Virus record (IMG/VR): IMGVR_UViG_3300042889_001503
Coordinates: 62,001-126,000 of that record
DNA length: 64,000 nucleotides
From: a virus
Direction: 5' to 3' (one strand)
The position numbers and the translations under genes were made by a program. Positions 55,163-64,000 of this stretch are shown here, one piece after another. Each line of letters begins with the position of its first letter. The first letter of the stretch is position 1. The notes under the pieces were generated by a model, which made no database searches, was not told the DNA's origin, and was given only the letters and a program-made list of their open reading frames with translations.

Positions 55163-56545
55163 ATGGCGTCAAACAAAAATTTCGAGTATCTAGGTAGCAC
55201 CTTTCAGATACAATTACTAAACCAAATCATTATCGACAAAGACTTTTCACGGTCAATTATAGATGTGATTGAAACAAGTTATTTTGAGAATAAATATTTC
55301 AAATTAATCATCCAAATGATTAAGGAGTATTATACAAAATACGAACACACACCAACCTTTGACACATTAGAACAAATTACAAAATCTGAGATACAACAAC
55401 CTCTAGCAGCAAAAATAATTATTGATACCCTTACAAAAGTTAAGGAGTCTACGCTTGAAGGGGCTGAGTTTGTGCAAGAAAAATCGATGAAGTTCTGTAA
55501 ACAACAGGAGTTACAGAAAGTAATGGTTAAAGCTCAAAAAATCATCGACACTGGTGAATTTGAGAGTTACGACACATTAGAAGAGATGGTGAGTAAAGCT
55601 CTTCAGGTTGGGGAACACGATAAGGGAACGGAAAGTGTTTTCAGCAATTTAGATGATGTTCTAAACGAGGATTATCGTCATCCGATACCAATGGGTATTC
55701 CGGGGATAGATAGACTCTTAAAAGGAGGGTTGGCTAAAGGTGAAATCGGTGTTATTTTAGCACCAACAGGTGTAGGTAAATCTACTTTACTTACAAAAAT
55801 CTCAAATCACGCATTTAATTTGGGATATAATGTGTTACAAATATTCTTTGAGGATAACCCAAAGATTATTCAACGTAAACACATTACATTATGGACAAAA
55901 ATCCATCCGGATGAATTGTCTATTAGAAAAGATGAAGTAATAACTAAAGTTCAAGAAATTAAGGAAAAAATGCCTAATGAATTGATACTTAAAAAACTTC
56001 CATCCGATACTGTAACAATGATGCAGATTAAGAATCAAATCAGAAAAATGATTTCAGAAGGAATCAAAATTGATATGGTATTATTGGACTACATTGACTG
56101 TGTGGTACCGGATAAAAACTTGGGGGATGAATGGAAATCTGAAGGGTCTGTGATGAGAGGTTTTGAATCTATGTGTCACGAACTTGATTTGGTAGGATGG
56201 ACAGCGACTCAGGGTAATAGAAGTTCAATATCGTCTGATGTTGTTACAACCGACCAAATGGGTGGGTCTATTAAAAAAGCACAGGTTGGACACGTAATCA
56301 TTTCCGTGGCTAAATCTTTACAACAAAAAGAAATGAAATTAGCAACAATCGCAATTACTAAATCACGGATTGGTGATGATGGTGTTGTCTTTGAGAATTG
56401 TAAATTTGACAATGGTATGTTGGAGATTGATACTGAAAGTTCAGTAACATTCTTAGGATTAGAAGAACAAACCGAAGAAAGAAATAGACAAAGAATCAAA
56501 GACTTGTTAGACAAGAGAAAAGAAAAAAACCAACAACAAAATTAA
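55163..56545 (+). CDS. 41: Replicative DnaB/gp41-type helicase
   Basis: This 460-residue RecA-fold helicase resembles T4 gp41 (475). A helical N-terminal domain (residues 1-150) precedes the linker GIPGIDRLLKGGLAKGE and Walker A APTGVGKST (200-208). The FFEDNP segment after it, a Walker B-type strand MVLLDYIDCV, and the loop GWTATQGNRSS followed by GSIKKAQVGHVIISV are typical of the family. It unwinds the fork ahead of the polymerase. RNR genes follow 6 nt after its stop. Confidence 0.9.
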   Translation: MASNKNFEYLGSTFQIQLLNQIIIDKDFSRSIIDVIETSYFENKYFKLIIQMIKEYYTKYEHTPTFDTLEQITKSEIQQPLAAKIIIDTLTKVKESTLEGAEFVQEKSMKFCKQQELQKVMVKAQKIIDTGEFESYDTLEEMVSKALQVGEHDKGTESVFSNLDDVLNEDYRHPIPMGIPGIDRLLKGGLAKGEIGVILAPTGVGKSTLLTKISNHAFNLGYNVLQIFFEDNPKIIQRKHITLWTKIHPDELSIRKDEVITKVQEIKEKMPNELILKKLPSDTVTMMQIKNQIRKMISEGIKIDMVLLDYIDCVVPDKNLGDEWKSEGSVMRGFESMCHELDLVGWTATQGNRSSISSDVVTTDQMGGSIKKAQVGHVIISVAKSLQQKEMKLATIAITKSRIGDDGVVFENCKFDNGMLEIDTESSVTFLGLEEQTEERNRQRIKDLLDKRKEKNQQQN

Positions 56546-56551
56546 TTTAAA

Positions 56552-57502
56552 ATGAAAGAAAAAATATTAGAACCGAATAATGACCGATTCGTTATCTTCC
56601 CTATAGAACATAACGATATATGGGAATTTTATAAACAACACCAAGCCGCGTTTTGGACGGCAGAAGAAGTGGATTTATCTAACGATATTAGAGATTGGGA
56701 AAATCTATCTGATAATGAGAGGTTCTTCCTTAAAAATGTATTAGCGTTCTTTGCGGCGTCTGATGGTATTGTTAATGAAAACTTGGCTGAGAATTTCTTA
56801 AAAGAAGTTCAATATGCTGAAGCAAAGTTCTTCTACGGATTCCAAATTATGATGGAGAACATTCACTCATTAATGTATTCATTATTGATTGATACTTACG
56901 TATCTGACGAGAAAGAAAAGGATGAATGTTTTCACGCAATTGACAGATTACCTGCCGTTCAAAAGAAAGCTAAATGGGCTCTTGATTGGATTGAAAACTC
57001 TTCATTTCAAGAAAGATTAGTGGCGTTTGCGGCGGTTGAAGGTATATTCTTCTCCGGTTCATTCTGTTCTATCTTTTGGATGAAATCAAGAGGAATTATG
57101 CAAGGATTGTGTAACGCTAATAGTCTTATTTTTAAAGATGAAAACTTACACTGTGATTTTGCTATCCATTTGATTAACAATCACGTTGAGAACAAACCAA
57201 CAGAGAAAAGAATTAAAGAAATTTTATTATCTGCGTTAGAGATTGAAAAAGAGTTTATTACTGAGTCATTACCTGTATCTTTAATAGGTATGAATTCAAA
57301 TTTGATGAAACAATATCTTGAATTTGTAACTGACGGACTATTAGTTAAGTTTGGATGTAAGAAACATTTTAATGTGGAACAACCATTCAAATTTATGGAA
57401 CAAATAGCTGTCGAGACAAAGGGTAATTTCTTTGAGTCAAGAACTATGGAATACCAAAAGGCGAAATTAGGTGAGTCATTAACATTTACAGAAGATTTTT
57501 AA
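56552..57502 (+). CDS. nrdB: Ribonucleotide reductase, class Ia small subunit
   Basis: This 316-residue protein has all diiron ligands in correct spacing: Asp71, Glu102, His105, Glu163, Glu197 and His200, plus the radical-bearing Tyr109 (ENIHSLMY). E. coli NrdB residues 84, 115, 118, 122, 204, 238 and 241 are offset consistently within each half. It supplies the tyrosyl radical to NrdA so that ribonucleotides are reduced for phage DNA synthesis. The order is nrdB before nrdA, opposite to the usual bacterial operon. Confidence 0.95.
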   Translation: MKEKILEPNNDRFVIFPIEHNDIWEFYKQHQAAFWTAEEVDLSNDIRDWENLSDNERFFLKNVLAFFAASDGIVNENLAENFLKEVQYAEAKFFYGFQIMMENIHSLMYSLLIDTYVSDEKEKDECFHAIDRLPAVQKKAKWALDWIENSSFQERLVAFAAVEGIFFSGSFCSIFWMKSRGIMQGLCNANSLIFKDENLHCDFAIHLINNHVENKPTEKRIKEILLSALEIEKEFITESLPVSLIGMNSNLMKQYLEFVTDGLLVKFGCKKHFNVEQPFKFMEQIAVETKGNFFESRTMEYQKAKLGESLTFTEDF

Positions 57503-57505
57503 AAT

Positions 57506-59920
57506 ATGATGTCATTAAAGATAAAAAAAAGAGGGGGTGACGAGGTGTCGTTTAACCCCCAAAAAATATACAGTCGAGTAAAAAGAGCTGCTAAAGGGTT
57601 AAACGTTAATGCTGATGAGGTATTCATTAAGGTGATTACTTCTGTTCCGACTGAAGGTGTGATTACCACAAAAGAGTTAGATAAATTGGTTTACGAGATT
57701 GCTGCGGCTTATACCGGTAGTCATCACGATTATTCAAGATTGGCTTCTTCGGTGGCTATTTCTGCGTATCATAAAGAAACTGACGAAAGTTTCTGTAATA
57801 CTATGAAACGTTTACACGAGGATGGAGTTATTAATGACATATTAATTGATACTATTAACGAATATGGTTGGGGGGATATTGATTCTGTAATAAATCACGA
57901 GAATGATTACAATTTTGATTATTTTGCGTGGAAATCATTACAGGAAATGTATTTGTTGAAGACTCCACAAGGTGTTGTTGTTGAAAGACCGCAACATATG
58001 TATATGAGAGTTGCTTTATGGGTTACTAAATCATTTGAAGAGGCGGTTGAATACTACAATTCGTTATCAAATCAACTTATCTCTCCGGCAACCCCAATTA
58101 TGATTAATGCGGGAACTAAAACACCTCAATTAGCGTCCTGTGTGTTGAAATACAATAACGGGGATTCAAGACAAGGTTTATTAGACACCTTTAATGATAT
58201 TTCAACGTATTCATCAGATGCTGCAGGTATTGGATTATGTATGTCTAACATTCGTAGTAAAGAGAGTCGTATTAACTCATCAGGTGGATTTGCCGGTGGT
58301 TTATTGAAATACCTAAAGATTGTTAACGAAGGACTGAGATTCTTTAATCAACAAGGTAGAAGACCGGGTAGCGCCGCCATCTACATAGAACCTTGGCATA
58401 AAGACATTATGGACTTACTTGAAATCAAAAAGAATACAGGTGCTGAGGAGTTGAGAGCAAAAGATTTGTTTACGTCAATTTGGTTACCGGACAACTTTAT
58501 GAACGCGGTTAAGAACAATGATGATTGGTACTTATTCTGCCCTAACGACATTGTTAAAGCGGGTATTAAACCATTACAAGAGGCTTACGGTGATGAGTAT
58601 GAATCAAACTACAACAAAGCGGTTGAACTTGGTTTAGGTAAGAAAGTGAAAGCTCAGACAATTTGGAATAAAATTATTGAATCTCAGGTTGAAACCGGAG
58701 TTCCTTACTTATGTTCTAAAGATAGTGCAAACAGAAAAACAAACCATCAAAACATTGGGGTGATTAAACAATCTAACCTATGTAATGAGATTTACCAATA
58801 TACTGATGAAAACACCACAGCAATCTGTACATTATCATCTATGGTATTGAAAAACTTTATTATTAAAGGTGAGTTTGATTTCAAGTTACTTTACAGTGAG
58901 GTTAGAAAGGTTGTTAGAGCACTTAACAAAGTTGTTGACATTAATAGTTACTCAACTGAACAAGGTAGAAAAGGTGGTTTAGAACAAAGAGCGATTGCGA
59001 TTGGAACTCAAGGTCTTGCTGACGTATTCTTCTTAATGGATTATATCTTCACGACTGAAGAGGCAAAACAATTAAACAAAGAAATTTTTGAAACAATCTA
59101 TTTTGCTGCAATCACCGAAAGTATGAACTTATGTAAAACAGGTGAATACAAACCATATAAATTCTTTAAAGGGTCACCAATGTCAAAAGGGATATTTCAA
59201 TTTGATATGTGGGGATTAGATTACGAAGGATTAGGTAGAATGTGGGATTGGGACTCACTTAAATTAGAGGTGTCCAACCACGGGGTTTGTAACTCATTAT
59301 TTACGGCTCAGATGCCGGTAGCATCTTCGGCTAAAATCACAGGTTCATTTGAAATGACAGAACCGGCTCACTCGGCATTATTTAATCGTCGTGTGGTTGG
59401 GGGAGAAATTTTAATTGTTAATAAATACTTAATTAACGATTTTGAAAAGTTAGGTGTTTGGTGTGAGGATTTAAAAAATGAAATCATAATGAATGAAGGT
59501 TCTGTTCAAAACATTAACTTTAATCATTATTTGGACACGGAAGATAAGAATTACAATAAAAAGGTAAAAAGAATTGAACATTTAATTCCTAAATATAGAA
59601 CAATTTGGGAAATATCTCAAAGAGAACTTATTGATATGGCGGCTGACAGAGCACCATTTATTGACCAATCACAGTCGATGAATATCTATATGTCTGAACC
59701 AACATTATCAAAGATTTCATCATCTCACTTCCATTCTTGGGGTAAAGGATTAAAAACTCTTTGTTACTATGTTAGAACAAAAGCAATATCAACCGGGGCA
59801 AAACATTTGGCAGTTGATATTACAAAAGTACAACAACCAAAGACTATTGAAAAACCAACGGTAGATTTAACACAAAAACCTACTGACACAGAATTTGAGT
59901 GTTTTGGGTGTGGTTCTTAA
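57506..59920 (+). CDS. nrdA: Ribonucleotide reductase, class Ia large subunit
   Basis: This 804-residue protein starts with an ATP-cone (KKRGGDEVSFNPQKIYSRVK), the allosteric activity site, then the catalytic barrel with QLASCVL (first redox Cys), SNLCNEI (Asn, Cys and Glu around residues 423-429, catalytic site), ICTLSSM (partner Cys), and a C-terminal CFGCGS pair for re-reduction. It starts 3 nt after nrdB. Retention of the ATP-cone means dATP feedback inhibition is likely intact. A terminator follows. Confidence 0.95.
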   Translation: MMSLKIKKRGGDEVSFNPQKIYSRVKRAAKGLNVNADEVFIKVITSVPTEGVITTKELDKLVYEIAAAYTGSHHDYSRLASSVAISAYHKETDESFCNTMKRLHEDGVINDILIDTINEYGWGDIDSVINHENDYNFDYFAWKSLQEMYLLKTPQGVVVERPQHMYMRVALWVTKSFEEAVEYYNSLSNQLISPATPIMINAGTKTPQLASCVLKYNNGDSRQGLLDTFNDISTYSSDAAGIGLCMSNIRSKESRINSSGGFAGGLLKYLKIVNEGLRFFNQQGRRPGSAAIYIEPWHKDIMDLLEIKKNTGAEELRAKDLFTSIWLPDNFMNAVKNNDDWYLFCPNDIVKAGIKPLQEAYGDEYESNYNKAVELGLGKKVKAQTIWNKIIESQVETGVPYLCSKDSANRKTNHQNIGVIKQSNLCNEIYQYTDENTTAICTLSSMVLKNFIIKGEFDFKLLYSEVRKVVRALNKVVDINSYSTEQGRKGGLEQRAIAIGTQGLADVFFLMDYIFTTEEAKQLNKEIFETIYFAAITESMNLCKTGEYKPYKFFKGSPMSKGIFQFDMWGLDYEGLGRMWDWDSLKLEVSNHGVCNSLFTAQMPVASSAKITGSFEMTEPAHSALFNRRVVGGEILIVNKYLINDFEKLGVWCEDLKNEIIMNEGSVQNINFNHYLDTEDKNYNKKVKRIEHLIPKYRTIWEISQRELIDMAADRAPFIDQSQSMNIYMSEPTLSKISSSHFHSWGKGLKTLCYYVRTKAISTGAKHLAVDITKVQQPKTIEKPTVDLTQKPTDTEFECFGCGS

Positions 59921-59944
59921 TTAAATTAAAATAATTATAACAAT

Positions 59945-59970
59945 AATCACGACTTCGGTCGTGATTTTTT
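59945..59970 (+). terminator. Rho-independent terminator after nrdA
   Basis: AATCACGAC, TTCG tetraloop, GTCGTGATT plus T run, 24 nt after the nrdA stop. Confidence 0.9.
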
Positions 59971-59979
59971 ATTTTACTC

Positions 59980-60014
59980 TATTTATAAGAAATAATTACG
60001 ACACTATATTTATA
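59980..60014 (+). promoter_or_regulatory. Two TATTTATA elements before gp25-like gene
   Basis: Copies at 59980-59987 and 60007-60014, 30 nt and 3 nt before the ATG at 60018. They restart late-type expression right after the nrdA terminator. Confidence 0.4.
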
Positions 60015-60017
60015 GTT

Positions 60018-60476
60018 ATGGCAGATGGAACAACATATGGTTTAACTTTTCCTTTCAGAGAATCTTTTGATGGGAAATACTTAGATTTATCAGATTATAA
60101 TGACCAAGAGATTAGGTCTAACTTAATACACCTTTTATTAACAAGAAAAGGTAGTAGATATTATTTACCGGATTTTGGGACAAGATTATATGAGTTTATT
60201 TTTGAACCATTAGATGGTCCAACATTTTCAGAAATAGAATCTGAAATACGAGAATCCGCGGGAAACTATTTACCGGGGATAACAATAACTAACATTAGTG
60301 TCCAAGCCGCCTCAGAGGGTAGTGAAGATAAAGGTAGTTATATAAATGATAACGATGAGAGAATATTTCGGGTACCAAATATGTCGAATAAAGAACATAC
60401 AGCGAAAGTTAAGATTGATTACACCATCAACAATGATGTGTTTAATAGTAGTGACTTTGTAATTATTAATATATAA
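60018..60476 (+). CDS. 25: Baseplate wedge protein (gp25-like)
   Basis: This 152-residue protein is called from the ATG at 60018 (MADGTTYGLTFPFR), not the upstream in-frame ATG at 59961, because the extra residues would be encoded by the nrdA terminator and the promoter elements. The gp25 family core is clear: LLTRKGSRYYLPDFGTRLYE then FEPLDGPTFSEIESEIRE. gp25 nucleates the baseplate wedge and sheath start. It lies 4 nt before the gp6-like gene, the usual wedge gene order. Confidence 0.9.
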   Translation: MADGTTYGLTFPFRESFDGKYLDLSDYNDQEIRSNLIHLLLTRKGSRYYLPDFGTRLYEFIFEPLDGPTFSEIESEIRESAGNYLPGITITNISVQAASEGSEDKGSYINDNDERIFRVPNMSNKEHTAKVKIDYTINNDVFNSSDFVIINI

Positions 60477-60480
60477 AATT

Positions 60481-62319
60481 ATGGCAAACAAGAAAATTTC
60501 CTACACAACAAGGGATTTCCAATCAATCAGAACTGAGTTAATTAACTTCACTAAAACGTATTATCCGGACACGATTCAAAACTTCAATGACGCGTCTGTT
60601 TTTTCTGTATTATTAGATTTGAACGCTGCGGTAACGGATAACTTACAATTTAACATTGATAGAAGTATTCAAGAGACAGTTCTTCAATATGCTCAACAAA
60701 GGTCGTCAGTTTTTAATATAGCAAAAACTTATGGATTAAAAGTTCCGGGTATGAGACCATCGGTTGCTTTAGTTGATTTTTCAATTACAGTTCCTGCTTT
60801 TGGGGATAAAGAAGATTTACGATATTGTGGTATTCTAAGAAGAGGGTCACAAGTTAATGGTGCCGGACAAGTCTTTGAAACTGTATATGATATTGATTTC
60901 TCATCACCTATTAATGGTGAAGGTTTTCCAAATAGACTAAAAATACCTAATTTTGATTCAAATAATAAATTATTAAACTATACAATTACTAAACGAGAAA
61001 CTGTTGTTAATGGAACAACAAAAGTGTTTAAAAAAGTAATAACACCTAATGATGTTAGACCTTTTTATGAATTATTTTTACCGGACAAGAATGTATTGGG
61101 TATAACTAGTGTTTTGTTGAAAGATAGTACACAGTATACTAATATACCGTCAGTTCAGGAGTTCTTAGGGTTAGATAATAGATGGTATGAAGTGGATGCT
61201 TTGGCGGAAGATAGAGTATTTGTAGAAGACCCAACAAAAGTATCGGATTCTCCGGGGATTAAAGTGGGGAAATACATTCAAACAAGTACTAAGTTTATTA
61301 GTGAATTTACACCTGAAGGATTTTTAAAAATTACTTTTGGGGGTGGTTCACAATCTGCGGACGAACAGTTAAGAGAGTTTGCAAGAGATGGTTATCAATT
61401 AAATCTATATAAGTATTCCAACAACTTAGCGTTAGGTAGTACTTTAAAACCAAATACAACACTATTCATACAATATAGAGTTGGTGGTGGTGTAGGTAGT
61501 AATATTGGTGTAAATTCAATTACTCAAATAGGTACAGTATCATTCTTTGTGAACGGACCATCAGATAGTATTAACACAACTGTAGTAAATTCATTAAGAT
61601 GTACAAACGTAACCGCAGCGATTGGGGGAGCTAATTACCCAACAACTGAAGAAGTTAGAAATTTAGTTTCATATAATTTCTCATCACAAAAAAGAGCGGT
61701 AACCGTAAATGATTACGATTCAATAATCCGAACAATGCCTTCACAATTTGGAGCTCCGGCAAAAGTATCAATAACGGAAAACAATAATAAAATTATTGTC
61801 CAAATGTTGTCGTATGATGAAACAGGTAGACTAACAGAGGTAATTTCAAACACTTTAAAGAATAATGTTGCAAATTATTTATCAAACTATCGTATGATAA
61901 ATGATTATGTGTCAATACAAAGTGCTAACGTTATTGATTTAGGATTTAATATTGATGTTGTTTTAGATAATACACAAAACCAAGGAACAGTTATTTCTCA
62001 AATCATTACGATTGTTTCGGAATATTTTAATCCGGAAAATAGACAAATGGGTGAAAATGTTAATATTTCTGAATTAAGAAGATTAATACAAAGTGAAAAC
62101 GGGGTAATTTCATTATCCGATATTCAAGTCTTTAATAAAGTTGGTGGACAGTATTCATCATCTCAAACATCTCAACGATATATTGACAGTACAACTTATC
62201 AGATAGGGTTAATTGATGATACAATCTTTGCGGAACCAAACCAAACTTACCAAATAAAATATGCAAACAAAGATATAAACATTAGAGTTAAAAATTTAAA
62301 AACGGTTAATTTCTCTTGA
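60481..62319 (+). CDS. 6: Baseplate wedge protein (gp6/Baseplate_J family)
   Basis: This 612-residue protein is close to T4 gp6 (660). It opens KKISYTTRDFQSIRTELINF and has a typical FNDASVFSVLLDLNAAVTDN helix, then the middle SSQKRAVTVNDYDSIIRTM and a C-terminal VNISELRRLIQSENGV domain, all Baseplate_J-like. Two copies per wedge dimerise to join neighbouring wedges around the hub. It ends with TGA, one of few such stops here. Confidence 0.88.
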   Translation: MANKKISYTTRDFQSIRTELINFTKTYYPDTIQNFNDASVFSVLLDLNAAVTDNLQFNIDRSIQETVLQYAQQRSSVFNIAKTYGLKVPGMRPSVALVDFSITVPAFGDKEDLRYCGILRRGSQVNGAGQVFETVYDIDFSSPINGEGFPNRLKIPNFDSNNKLLNYTITKRETVVNGTTKVFKKVITPNDVRPFYELFLPDKNVLGITSVLLKDSTQYTNIPSVQEFLGLDNRWYEVDALAEDRVFVEDPTKVSDSPGIKVGKYIQTSTKFISEFTPEGFLKITFGGGSQSADEQLREFARDGYQLNLYKYSNNLALGSTLKPNTTLFIQYRVGGGVGSNIGVNSITQIGTVSFFVNGPSDSINTTVVNSLRCTNVTAAIGGANYPTTEEVRNLVSYNFSSQKRAVTVNDYDSIIRTMPSQFGAPAKVSITENNNKIIVQMLSYDETGRLTEVISNTLKNNVANYLSNYRMINDYVSIQSANVIDLGFNIDVVLDNTQNQGTVISQIITIVSEYFNPENRQMGENVNISELRRLIQSENGVISLSDIQVFNKVGGQYSSSQTSQRYIDSTTYQIGLIDDTIFAEPNQTYQIKYANKDINIRVKNLKTVNFS

Positions 62320-62350
62320 TAATTTAATCGGTATTCTCTATTTTTAATAA

Positions 62351-63277
62351 ATGGATTATATTACAGATATTTTAACTTTTATTAAAGGGTATAATGGGAC
62401 TTGGTCTCAATGTTTTGTTGCGGGATTATATCTTAACTTCAGATTGATTTGTTCTTTTATTATTTTTTTGATTTTTTTTAATCAAATTAGGGTAACTAAA
62501 AAAGTAACAAAATTTCAAATTTTTTTATTAATAATTGTTAGTTCTTTTATTACTTCAGATATTACCGATTTTAATGAAAGAAGAAAATTAGAAACAATCC
62601 AACACCCCCAAGATTATTTTAATAAAAATACCAAAAATTTAGTTATAGTTGTTGAAGGTTCGTTAGGACCATTCAAGGATGTGTCAGGGGCTAATGAGGT
62701 TCAAATTGACATTTCTAAGTCGAGGGACTTAGATGGTTTGGGTTTGGTTGAAAGTAAGGTCGAAACTAAAGAGACAAGTGTAATTACATATATTGGAACA
62801 AACAACTATAATTTAACGTCCGAAGAGGTTTTTAAAACAGTAAAGTATTTTAGGCTATTTAACCCAACAGGTAAGGTTGTTCTTATTGGACATAGTATTG
62901 GTGGGTATAATGTTGCTCAGGTGTTGGATAATTTAAATAAAGAAAAAATTGGTGTTGATTTAGTTGTTTTCTTAGATAGTGCTAACCAATTGTATAATAA
63001 CTATGATTATCAAATTAAAGATAATGTTGGTTATGTGATAAACTTTATGTCTGTTAAATGGTCGGACAATATGATTTTCTTCACCAATTCAGGGGGACGA
63101 GTGTCCTTATTTAAGGATAATCGAATAACTAAAGTCCTTAATGTTGATATTCCTAATACAACTCACACATCTATTGATAACACTGTTCACAAATATGTTA
63201 TTAGTATTGTTAATAATTTTTTAGAAAAAAAATCAAACCCTATTGATTTTGTTAAACAATATAAGTTTAAACCATAA
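62351..63277 (+). CDS. Membrane-anchored alpha/beta-hydrolase-like protein
   Basis: This 308-residue protein has two hydrophobic segments (about residues 31-47 and 54-68), then an alpha/beta-hydrolase-like domain with the nucleophile elbow GHSIGG (Ser182), an acidic candidate in VVFLDSAN (Asp209) and a His candidate in NTTHTSID (His272). The order Ser, Asp, His fits a lipase/esterase triad. The anchors suggest inner-membrane insertion with the catalytic domain on one face. Neighbours are baseplate genes, so it may be a morphogenesis-linked insertion with a lysis or membrane role. Substrate unknown. Confidence 0.65.
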   Translation: MDYITDILTFIKGYNGTWSQCFVAGLYLNFRLICSFIIFLIFFNQIRVTKKVTKFQIFLLIIVSSFITSDITDFNERRKLETIQHPQDYFNKNTKNLVIVVEGSLGPFKDVSGANEVQIDISKSRDLDGLGLVESKVETKETSVITYIGTNNYNLTSEEVFKTVKYFRLFNPTGKVVLIGHSIGGYNVAQVLDNLNKEKIGVDLVVFLDSANQLYNNYDYQIKDNVGYVINFMSVKWSDNMIFFTNSGGRVSLFKDNRITKVLNVDIPNTTHTSIDNTVHKYVISIVNNFLEKKSNPIDFVKQYKFKP

Positions 63278-63324
63278 TTTATTTTCAAAAAAAATGTTTT
63301 ATCTTTTAAAAATGGTATATAAAC

Positions 63325-63332
63325 TATTTATT
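63325..63332 (+). promoter_or_regulatory. TATTTATT element
   Basis: Lies 13 nt before the ATG at 63346, between arms of an 11-bp inverted repeat (TTTTATCTTTT at 63297-63307 and AAAAGATAAAA at 63335-63345). Confidence 0.4.
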
Positions 63333-63345
63333 AAAAAAGATAAAA

Positions 63346-64000
63346 ATGTCAAAATCTTATAGAATAAGAACAAAGGTCGGTGTTGACACTTCAGTTAAAG
63401 TATTAATTGACCAAGAGTTCGAACATTTAGAAATATTATCCTTAAAAATATTACAAACAGACATCTATACTAGACAATGTGCTGATTATGGTGTTATTGT
63501 TGGACGTGTTAGTGTTAATAATGGATTTGGTGTTCCAAATGCCAAAGTATCTATCTTCATACCTTTAGATAGTAAAGACCAAGCTGACCCAATTATTTCT
63601 GAGTTATATCCGTATAAATCATTGTTAGATAATAATGATGATGGTTATAGATATAATTTACTACCCTATAAACCATCATATAGTGCTCACGTTCCTACCG
63701 GGACATTTTTCACTAGAACGGATGTTTTAACTAACCCAACTTTAATTGAAGTTTACGACAAGTATTATAAATATAATGCGGTTACAAACGATAGTGGTGA
63801 TTATATGATTTTTGGGGTTCCTGTTGGTGCTCATCTAATTGTTTTAGATGTTGATTTGTCTGACATTGGAGAATTTTCATTATCACCTCAAGATTTGATT
63901 AGAATGGGTCTTGCAACAGAAGCTCAAGTATCCGGAACAAATTTTAAATCATCAAATAATTTAAGAGAATTACCACAAATTGTATCGGTAAATAGAAGTA
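63346..64000 (+). CDS. Structural protein, 3' end outside window
   Basis: The frame is open from ATG 63346 to the window end (218 residues visible). It starts MSKSYRIRTKVGVDTSVKVL. The segment YGVIVGRVSVNNGFGVPNAK then VTNDSGDYMIFGVPVGAH resembles a carboxypeptidase-regulatory-like (Ig-type) domain interrupted by a loop of about 60 residues. Position directly after the gp25, gp6 and hydrolase genes suggests a large baseplate wedge component (gp7-like position). The family is not identified from the fragment. Confidence 0.6.
   Translation, partial: MSKSYRIRTKVGVDTSVKVLIDQEFEHLEILSLKILQTDIYTRQCADYGVIVGRVSVNNGFGVPNAKVSIFIPLDSKDQADPIISELYPYKSLLDNNDDGYRYNLLPYKPSYSAHVPTGTFFTRTDVLTNPTLIEVYDKYYKYNAVTNDSGDYMIFGVPVGAHLIVLDVDLSDIGEFSLSPQDLIRMGLATEAQVSGTNFKSSNNLRELPQIVSVNRS

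Noticed and set aside
59961-60017. Upstream ATG for the gp25-like gene
   Set aside because: These codons overlap the nrdA terminator and TATTTATA elements; family similarity starts at 60018.

Overview
The window is a contiguous piece of a large, AT-rich, tailed (contractile, T4-like) bacteriophage genome. The evidence is a recognisable tail sheath (gp18-like), tail tube (gp19), baseplate wedge proteins (gp25 and gp6), family-B DNA polymerase, gp32-like ssDNA-binding protein, UvsX recombinase, FEN-type RNase H, DnaB/gp41-type helicase and class Ia ribonucleotide reductase. Start codons mostly lack Shine-Dalgarno sequences and sit behind A-rich leaders, and fibres carry BspA-type (DUF285) and PKD repeats. 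Both suggest a Bacteroidota host, but this is inference. TAA, TAG and TGA all act as stops, so the code is standard. I saw no tRNA genes, integrase, CRISPR array or reverse transcriptase. Names rest on motifs and gene order read by eye, not on searches.

Layout: (1) bases 1-13.4 kb hold five fibre/adhesin or associated genes with Pro-Thr-rich linkers, concanavalin-like, PKD and BspA modules and 108-bp tandem repeats. (2) 13.5-18.5 kb is a tight run of five glycosyltransferase-like genes. (3) 18.5-20.3 kb holds two virion-like proteins, the second carrying a domain that looks like the LCIB-type carbonic anhydrase fold. (4) 20.5-23.3 kb is DNA polymerase. (5) 23.3-27.5 kb is a minus-strand block: a small unknown protein, a neck-like protein, a putative PD-(D/E)XK nuclease and an SNF2 ATPase. 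(6) 27.5-30.3 kb has neck/tail-completion candidates and two acidic or small proteins sharing a tag-like N-terminus, plus a tiny antisense ribbon-helix-helix candidate. (7) 30.5-50.7 kb is the tail: giant sheath, HAD-like protein, tube, tail-assembly chaperone with an out-of-frame extension, tape measure, and very large baseplate/hub proteins. (8) 50.7-59.9 kb is two small proteins, then replication/recombination and nucleotide reduction. (9) 60.0-64.0 kb is baseplate wedge genes, a membrane-anchored alpha/beta-hydrolase and a structural gene running off the window.

The genes form a coherent phage programme: adsorption, tail assembly and replication. Recurrent regulatory sequence is visible: a TATTTAT(A/T/C) element precedes nearly every transcription-unit start on both strands, often 13-17 nt before the ATG. 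DNA polymerase and the ssDNA-binding protein instead have, or additionally have, sigma70-like TTGAC(A/T)-17-TAT(A)(C/T)T promoters. Most novel-looking items are the LCIB-like virion protein, the frameshifted chaperone, the tag-like MKVLITE N-termini, the fibre-linked glycosyltransferase cassette and the hydrolase inside the baseplate operon. No gene-free stretch exceeds about 300 bases.
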